Assembly (NCBI GenBank): GCA_902493335.1
Contig: CABUPJ010000014.1
Location: forward strand, 3,801-67,800
Length of the DNA stretch: 64,000 bases
Reading direction: 5' to 3'
Source of the DNA: an uncultured Porphyromonadaceae bacterium
GTDB taxonomy: Bacteria > Bacteroidota > Bacteroidia > Bacteroidales > Muribaculaceae
Part shown: piece after piece, positions 60,322 to 64,000 of the stretch
How positions within the stretch are numbered: position 1 is the stretch's first letter
How the letters are laid out: each line of letters opens with the position of its first letter
The notes under the pieces: model-generated
The model's input: the letters and a program-made list of their open reading frames with translations, nothing else
The model's database searches: none
Told to the model about the DNA's origin: nothing
Made by a program: the position numbers and the translations under genes

Positions 60322-61026
60322 TCAGAGCTTTGCGATTGTTTCGTTGAAACGGTCGAGCAGCCATGCGTCCTGTTCTTCGACGCTCATCTGCGAGTTGTCG
60401 AGAGCGATGGCGTCGTCGGCGCGCCGCAGCGGACTCTCTTCACGCGTCTCGTCGATGTGGTCGCGGCTGACGACGTTGGCGAGCACGTCTTCGTATGACA
60501 CAGCGTTGCCTTTTTCTGTCATTTCTAAGAAACGGCGCTGTGCGCGGGTCTCGGCCGAGGCGTTGACAAAGATTTTCAGCTCGGCGTCAGGGAACACCGT
60601 TGTGCCGATGTCGCGGCCGTCCATGATGATGCCTTTCGACTTGCCCATAGCCTGCTGTTTGGCGACAAGTGCGTGGCGTACCTCGGCGATGGCCGAGATC
60701 GGCGAGACATTGTTCGACACGCGCAGCGAGCGTATCTCTTTCTCGACGTCAGCTCCGTTGAGTGTCGTGTGCTGGCTGCCGTCGGGCATAATCATGAAGT
60801 CGATGACGATGTCGTCGAGGGCGGCAGTCAGGGCCGCTTTGTCGATGTTGCCGGCGCTGTCGATGATGCCGTTGTCGAGAGCATAGAGGGTGACGGCGCG
60901 GTACATCGCTCCCGAGTCGATATATCTGTATCCTGTCGCTTTTGCCAGACGGCGGGCCATGGTGCTTTTGCCAGACGACGAATATCCGTCGACGGCGACG
61001 ATTATTTTTTTAGAGTCAGTGTTCAT
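60322..61026 (-). CDS. cmk: Cytidylate kinase
   Basis: 234 residues. The P loop is GYSSSGKSTMARRLA, followed by GYRYIDSGAMYRAVTL, the conserved CMP-binding start. The lid and NMP-binding parts (MDGRDIGTTVFPDA; KIFVNASAETRAQRRF) match Cmk. It phosphorylates CMP and dCMP. It lies 4 bp after the porQ stop. Confidence 0.95.
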   Translation of the reverse strand: MNTDSKKIIVAVDGYSSSGKSTMARRLAKATGYRYIDSGAMYRAVTLYALDNGIIDSAGNIDKAALTAALDDIVIDFMIMPDGSQHTTLNGADVEKEIRSLRVSNNVSPISAIAEVRHALVAKQQAMGKSKGIIMDGRDIGTTVFPDAELKIFVNASAETRAQRRFLEMTEKGNAVSYEDVLANVVSRDHIDETREESPLRRADDAIALDNSQMSVEEQDAWLLDRFNETIAKL

Positions 61027-61030
61027 CAGA

Positions 61031-62062
61031 TTACTTGTTTAGAAAGTCGTTGATATTGCAAGACAGATTGAGCATCAGTGTCGTGGCTCCTGAGTGTGGC
61101 TGGGCGAACGCCACGCCGACGTTGAAACTCTTGACCCTGATGCCGCCCGCGAGCGAGAATCCCGACAGGAAACTGCGCGAGTAGGTGCTCATGTCGGTGC
61201 GGGTCTTGTAGTTATAGCCGATGCCGAGATAGAAGTTCGGGTTTGAGATCAGGTCGGCGCCGAAAACCAGGTGTCTGAACAGGTTAGAGCTGAAACTGTC
61301 CTTGATTTTTGGTTCGGCGCTGTCGCTGCCGTCGCCGGTCTCGGTGAAGGGCAGGTGCCATTTGGTCAGATTCCAGGCCGTTATCGAAAAACGCACCGGG
61401 AACGAGCCGAACGACTGTGACCAGCCCAGACGAATGTCGAAAGGCAGCCGGTCGTAGCTGTCGTTGAATCTCTTGACCTGACCGCCGAGATTTGCCACTA
61501 CGGCGCTGAGCGACAGGTCGCGCTCGCTGTCATAGTAGTTGATGCCCAGATCTGTCGAGATTGCGAAGGCCGTGTAGTCGGCGTATGAGCTGTAGATCAT
61601 CTTCAGGTCGATGCCGCCGCGAAGACGTTCGGTGATATCGTGTGAGTAAGCTCCTGAAAACGACAGGTCTTTGGGCGAAAAAGTGCCGATGGCCGAGCCG
61701 TCGGGCAGAGTCTCTTTCATCGACCCGTAGCCGAAGTAACGTATCGCCGCCGACCAGGCGCCGTGGTCGCCCGCCTGACGGGCATAGCGCAGACCGGCGA
61801 AATTCGAGCCGCCCAGATAGTGCATATAGTCAAGCAGAATCTGGTTGTCCATCTCGCCGCCGAGCAGCGCGGGGTTCTGGTCGACGATGCCGAGGTCGTC
61901 ATCGACCAGCGAGATATTGACGCCGCCGAGACCATAGACTTTCGACGATGAGGTGATGTTTAGAAAGTTATATGCTGTCGAGCCGTCGGCGGCGTGGGCA
62001 GCCGTCGTCAGCAGCATGACTGCCGATAGGGCGATATTTCTTACGATACCGTAAAATTTCAT
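61031..62062 (-). CDS. porQ: Type IX secretion system protein PorQ
   Basis: 343 residues with a signal peptide (about 1-24, LLTTAAHA). The body is a 14-stranded-type beta barrel of the FadL-like class, opening YNFLNITSSSKVYGLGGVNISLVDDDLGIVDQNPALLG, a PorQ hallmark. It is an outer-membrane part of the T9SS attachment complex, which with PorU, PorV and PorZ sorts CTD-bearing cargo. The adjacent cmk and ispH genes are the usual Bacteroidota neighbours. A -7 element is about 35 bp upstream. Confidence 0.85.
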   Translation of the reverse strand: MKFYGIVRNIALSAVMLLTTAAHAADGSTAYNFLNITSSSKVYGLGGVNISLVDDDLGIVDQNPALLGGEMDNQILLDYMHYLGGSNFAGLRYARQAGDHGAWSAAIRYFGYGSMKETLPDGSAIGTFSPKDLSFSGAYSHDITERLRGGIDLKMIYSSYADYTAFAISTDLGINYYDSERDLSLSAVVANLGGQVKRFNDSYDRLPFDIRLGWSQSFGSFPVRFSITAWNLTKWHLPFTETGDGSDSAEPKIKDSFSSNLFRHLVFGADLISNPNFYLGIGYNYKTRTDMSTYSRSFLSGFSLAGGIRVKSFNVGVAFAQPHSGATTLMLNLSCNINDFLNK

Positions 62063-62096
62063 ATAATACAGCAGGCCTCTGGGGCCTTTTACGATG

Positions 62097-62104
62097 CAAA
62101 GTTA
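62097..62104 (-). promoter_or_regulatory. -7 element for the porQ operon
   Basis: The minus strand reads TAACTTTG, matching TAnnTTTG, 34 bp before the porQ ATG. Confidence 0.45.
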
Positions 62105-62282
62105 ACAATATTAATAATAAATTTCTAACGGAAAAACACGATAGTATATTGTGTCGCGTAAAAATGGCCGCGAAACAGTGTTAAAAAACATATTGTCACG
62201 CAGACAAGCGTCGACCCGAGGCTTTCTTGCCTGCGAGGGGTAAATTTTTATTAAAAATTAGGGTGTGTTAAAGAAAAATGTC

Positions 62283-62290
62283 TATATTTG
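62283..62290 (+). promoter_or_regulatory. -7 element for gdhA
   Basis: TATATTTG, 47 bp before the ATG at 62338. No clear -33. Confidence 0.45.
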
Positions 62291-62337
62291 CCTCAATTAA
62301 TTATTGAAATAATCTATACCCAGTAAAATAAACACTT

Positions 62338-63675
62338 ATGGATATTAACAGTATCATGAACAACCTGGAAGCCAAGCATCCGGGTGAAAAAGAATATCTT
62401 CAGGCAGTGAAGGAAGTGTTGATGTGCGTCGAGGATGTCTACAATCAGCATCCTGAATTCGAACGCAACAAAATCGTCGAGCGAATGGTCGAACCCGACC
62501 GTATCGTGACATTCCGCGTCACATGGCTCGATGACAAAGGCGAGGTACAGAACAACATCGGCTATCGCGTGCAGTTCAACAATGCCATCGGCCCGTACAA
62601 AGGCGGTATCCGTTTCCACGCTTCTGTCAACCTCTCGATTCTGAAATTCCTCGGCTTCGAGCAGACATTCAAAAACGCCCTCACAACCCTCCCCATGGGT
62701 GGCGCCAAAGGCGGCAGCGATTTCTCGCCCCGCGGCAAGAGCGACCGTGAGATCATGCGTTTCTGCCAGGCCTTTATTCTCGGCCTCTGGAAGAACCTCG
62801 GTCCTGACCGTGACGTTCCAGCAGGCGATATCGGCGTAGGCGGCCGCGAAGTAGGTTATATGTACGGCATGTATAAACGCCTCGTCAACCAGCATGACGG
62901 CACATTCACCGGAAAGGGTCTCGAATTCGGCGGTAGCCGCATCCGTCCCGAAGCCACAGGTTTCGGCGCCCTCTATTTCGTTCAGAGTGTCCTCAAAACC
63001 AACAAAGACGACATCAAAGGCAAGACCATCGCCATCTCGGGCTTCGGCAACGTTGCGTGGGGTGCCGCCCTCAAGGCTACCGAACTCGGCGCCAAAGTTG
63101 TCACCATCTCGGGCCCCGACGGCTATGTCTATGACCCCGAAGGCCTCAATGCCGAGAAAATCGACTATATGCTCGAGCTCCGCGCGTCTGGCAACGACGT
63201 TGTCGCTCCCTATGCAGACAAATTCCCCGGCTCGACATTCTATGCAGGCCGCAAACCCTGGGAACAGAAAGTCGACATCGCTCTTCCCTGCGCCACACAG
63301 AACGAACTCAACGGCGAAGACGCCCATCAGCTCGTCGACAACGGCGTCAAATATGTCTGCGAAGTCTCTAACATGGGCTGCACACCCGAGGCTATCGACA
63401 CCTTCATCTCGAGCCGCATCATCTATGCTCCCGGCAAGGCAGTCAACGCCGGCGGCGTAGCTACCTCGGGCCTCGAAATGAGCCAGAACGCCATGCACCT
63501 GCAGTGGAGCGCCGAAGAAGTCGACGACAAACTCCACACAATCATGCGTGACATCCACGAACAGTGTGTCAAATACGGCACAGAGCCCGACGGTTACATC
63601 AACTACATGAAGGGCGCCAACATCGCCGGCTTCATGAAAGTCGCCAACGCCATGATGGGCGAAGGCGTCTGCTGA
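62338..63675 (+). CDS. gdhA: NADP-specific glutamate dehydrogenase
   Basis: 445 residues, the length of hexameric bacterial GDH. The catalytic Lys lies in GGAKGGSDFSPRGKSDREIMRFCQAF, and the nucleotide-binding GFGNVAWGAA loop is at about 238-247. The opening matches the NADP-dependent family (VERMVEPDRIVTFRVTWLDDKG). It assimilates ammonium into glutamate. Strong codon bias implies high expression. It is monocistronic, with a strong terminator after it. Confidence 0.96.
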   Translation: MDINSIMNNLEAKHPGEKEYLQAVKEVLMCVEDVYNQHPEFERNKIVERMVEPDRIVTFRVTWLDDKGEVQNNIGYRVQFNNAIGPYKGGIRFHASVNLSILKFLGFEQTFKNALTTLPMGGAKGGSDFSPRGKSDREIMRFCQAFILGLWKNLGPDRDVPAGDIGVGGREVGYMYGMYKRLVNQHDGTFTGKGLEFGGSRIRPEATGFGALYFVQSVLKTNKDDIKGKTIAISGFGNVAWGAALKATELGAKVVTISGPDGYVYDPEGLNAEKIDYMLELRASGNDVVAPYADKFPGSTFYAGRKPWEQKVDIALPCATQNELNGEDAHQLVDNGVKYVCEVSNMGCTPEAIDTFISSRIIYAPGKAVNAGGVATSGLEMSQNAMHLQWSAEEVDDKLHTIMRDIHEQCVKYGTEPDGYINYMKGANIAGFMKVANAMMGEGVC

Positions 63676-63711
63676 TAAAACGACCACACAAGCGTTTAAT
63701 CATACAACCGG

Positions 63712-63747
63712 AGAGGCGGATTACCCCATAGCGGGTAATCCGCCTCT
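63712..63747 (+). terminator. Terminator after gdhA
   Basis: A perfect 15-bp stem (AGAGGCGGATTACCC and its complement) with a 6-nt loop, 36 bp after the gdhA stop, ending near a TGTCGTTT tail. Confidence 0.8.
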
Positions 63748-63793
63748 GTCGTTTGCACACCGATTAATGACAAAACAGCAGGCGACTGCGTAT

Positions 63794-63982
63794 TTAGAAT
63801 TCTAAGAACAAAAGATTTTTTAGGCCGCGTAAGCAACAGTTGCTCAGTCTGCATGGGTCAAGGGCTTCAATCCCTGGAAATCAAGCTGATGGATACTACG
63901 GCTGAAGCCGTAGTTCCATACGGCGGCAAGCCGCCGACACAAGGACAAATTTAGCGCTAACACGTCGCCGAGCTCGGCGACG
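63794..63982. repeat. Cluster of short palindromes (REP-like)
   Basis: No open reading frame fits this segment of about 190 bp. It holds six perfect palindromes or hairpins: TTAGAATTCTAA (63794-63805), GCAACAGTTGC (63833-63843), ACTACGGC/GCCGTAGT with TGAA loop (63895-63914), CGGCGGC/GCCGCCG with AA loop (63921-63936), TTAGCGCTAA (63951-63960) and a 20-bp palindrome (63963-63982), plus a weaker AGGG/CCCT hairpin (63861-63875). It may be a repetitive extragenic palindrome cluster or a structured RNA. It continues to the window edge. Confidence 0.5.
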
Positions 63983-64000
63983 CACATTAATAGTTTTTGT

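Noticed and set aside
62314..63687. A 457-codon open frame on the minus strand over gdhA
   Set aside because: It mirrors the gdhA gene, whose protein matches glutamate dehydrogenase along its full length. The antisense frame is open because of the codon bias and has no family motifs.

Overview
The window reads as chromosomal DNA from a gut Bacteroidales bacterium, most likely of the Muribaculaceae/Bacteroides-Prevotella group. The level is inferred from several signs: Bacteroidota promoters (-33 TTTG and -7 TAnnTTTG, about 20 bp apart) recur upstream of genes; lineage-restricted families are present (GLPGLI, DUF4251, DUF5106, DUF5683, DUF2027-Smr, PorQ of type IX secretion, an RprXY-like two-component pair); the porQ-cmk-ispH order is typical of the phylum; and the tmRNA tag ends in ALAA. 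Most of the window is a GC-rich core genome with tight operons and many 1-17 bp overlaps. No rRNA, tRNA, CRISPR array, transposase or integrase was found.

Layout. 1-5.7 kb (minus): parA-parB-DUF5683-mltD-like-OPT transporter (cut by the window edge). 5.9-13.3 kb: surE, then a minus-strand block with a TonB-receptor-like barrel, a membrane-tethered HTH lipoprotein, a GLPGLI protein, a Crp-family regulator, a flavodoxin/ferredoxin and a DUF2027-Smr protein. 13.5-21.2 kb (plus): M13 peptidase, 5'-nucleotidase, a GH3 plus serine-hydrolase fusion, and a PAP2 phosphatase with a barrel-like tail. 21.3-25 kb: nhaC, ssrA (tmRNA), a degenerate metallo-beta-lactamase-like lipoprotein, an HxlR regulator. 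25.1-29.4 kb (minus): a TolC/HlyD/MFS tripartite pump with a leader of about 300 nt. 29.4-35.7 kb: DUF2806, DUF4251, rubrerythrin, HU, two rhomboids coupled to an EEP-family phosphodiesterase, and a formate/nitrite channel.

35.7-38.2 kb is an AT-rich accessory patch and the most interesting part. It holds a three-gene RelE/HigB-like toxin, HTH antitoxin and SecB-like chaperone cassette (a candidate toxin-antitoxin-chaperone, TAC, system) with its own promoter and terminator; a 31-residue membrane protein on the other strand with promoter and terminator; a structured RNA candidate of about 160 nt; and a small lipoprotein.

38.3-49.2 kb: class II aldolase, a DUF5106 thioredoxin-fold protein, gltX-waaA plus an ArgC-like protein lacking the catalytic cysteine, an ECF sigma/anti-sigma operon carrying two paralogous barrel-like envelope proteins, and lepA. 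49.3-56.2 kb: nhaA, a DUF542-hemerythrin-LuxR fusion regulator, the RprXY-like pair, and a GH43 enzyme. 56.3-62.1 kb: a membrane protein, a Fur-family regulator, and the minus operon porQ-cmk-ispH-exonuclease-lipoprotein-SGNH hydrolase. 62.3-64 kb: gdhA, its terminator, and a run of short palindromes that no gene explains.

Themes running through the window are envelope biogenesis and remodelling (mltD, GH3/serine hydrolase, PAP2, waaA, PorQ, ECF operon), ion balance (NhaA, NhaC), oxygen and redox handling (rubrerythrin, hemerythrin regulator, EFR1 protein, Fur-family regulator) and ribosome rescue or translation stress (tmRNA, LepA, the toxin cassette).
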